From positions 1-64,000 of the forward strand of contig JAVBMV010000011.1 of the NCBI GenBank assembly GCA_031552145.1: 64,000 nt of DNA, in the 5' to 3' direction. The DNA comes from JAVBMV01 sp031552145 (lineage in GTDB: Bacteria; Myxococcota; Myxococcia; Myxococcales; UBA5297). Of the stretch, positions 63,842 to 64,000 are shown in pieces. Numbering within the stretch: position 1 is the first letter of the stretch; each line of letters begins with the position of its first letter. The notes under the pieces are model-generated. The model made no database searches and was not told the origin of the DNA. It was given only the letters and a program-made list of their open reading frames with translations. The position numbers were made by a program, and so were the translations under genes.

Positions 63842-64000
63842 ATGCCCGACGCGACAAAAAAAAGACTGCTGGCCGAGGTGCTGGCGCTCTGGGGCGCCGC
63901 GCTCGCGGCCATCGCCCTGACGCGTGCGCTCTTCCCCAGCGGATCACACGCGAAGCTGGTCGCCACCCTCTTCTTCCTCTACGGCCCGGTGCTGGTCCTC
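63842..64000 (+). CDS. N-terminus of a membrane protein (3' end outside window)
   Basis: From ATG 63842 the frame is open to the window end and gives 53 residues: a short basic start (PDATKKRLLAEV), a hydrophobic helix (LALWGAALAAIALTRALF), a polar turn and a second hydrophobic segment (LVATLFFLYGPVLVL). This suggests a multi-pass membrane protein. A CPBP-type membrane protease is one possibility, but there is too little sequence to assign. A TAGAGT sits at 63828-63833 with no good -35. Confidence 0.55.
   Translation, partial: MPDATKKRLLAEVLALWGAALAAIALTRALFPSGSHAKLVATLFFLYGPVLVL

Overview
The window looks like a chromosomal segment of a high-G+C Myxococcota-type (deltaproteobacterial) bacterium. 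The indications are a MYXO-CTERM-like C-terminus (Cys-Gly cluster, hydrophobic stretch, Arg-rich end) on a Cys-rich beta-helix protein, many secreted lipoproteins with Asp/Pro/Gly linkers and Cys-rich modules, a cytosolic Ser/Thr kinase, a DUF4388-type response regulator, and a TonB_C domain fused to a TonB-dependent receptor. I cannot name a genus. There is no CRISPR array, insertion sequence, prophage or rRNA operon, and no gene-free stretch over 300 bases.

Layout. 1-491: end of a gene encoding an Arg/Pro/Gly-rich tail built from 57-bp tandem repeats. 556-7498: cell-envelope genes (membrane-anchored HEAT-repeat protein, carboxypeptidase-regulatory-like protein, beta-helix MYXO-CTERM protein, BNR-like anchored protein, small tail-anchored GYF_2-like protein). 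7558-11281: glycolytic cluster gap-pgk-tpiA followed by secG. 11433-14960: tRNA-Leu(GAG) and an isolated treY. 15118-20652: pyruvate dehydrogenase genes aceE-aceF-lpd. 20740-30819: a 2,572-residue lipoprotein with 16 tandem ~145-residue domains and a PQQ-propeller lipoprotein, flanking a BKACE enzyme. 30998-37724: holB-holA, lepA-lepB, SUFU-NUDIX. 37813-40240: two sugar-nucleotide SDR enzymes and a convergent zinc-ribbon protein. 40402-46514: MoxR-DUF58-transglutaminase, a pyrK-like gene, and prfB with a +1 programmed frameshift. 46524-51610: mutS2 and a divergent TonB-dependent receptor. 51704-53765: pyrC and an unknown gene. 53730-58893 (minus strand): dual-receiver regulator, MaoC, prmC, a DnaC-like ATPase, a small unknown protein and a Ser/Thr kinase. 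59049-64000: tRNA-Leu(CAG), periplasmic and lipoprotein genes, prfA, and a lid-less Hsp70 with a J-domain partner, then the start of a membrane protein.

Most genes are housekeeping: lower glycolysis into pyruvate dehydrogenase, the clamp-loader subunits delta and delta', translation factors (LepA, RF1, RF2, PrmC), secretion (SecG, LepB) and pyrimidine synthesis (PyrK, PyrC). The more unusual parts are the repeat-built lipoprotein, the kinase/DnaC-like cluster, the truncated Hsp70 pair, the TonB_C-receptor fusion with an inverted repeat ahead of it, and an RBS-masking hairpin at 494-556. Several promoter-like sites share a -10 element beginning TAG. All assignments come from reading the sequence and recalled family motifs; no database search was run.
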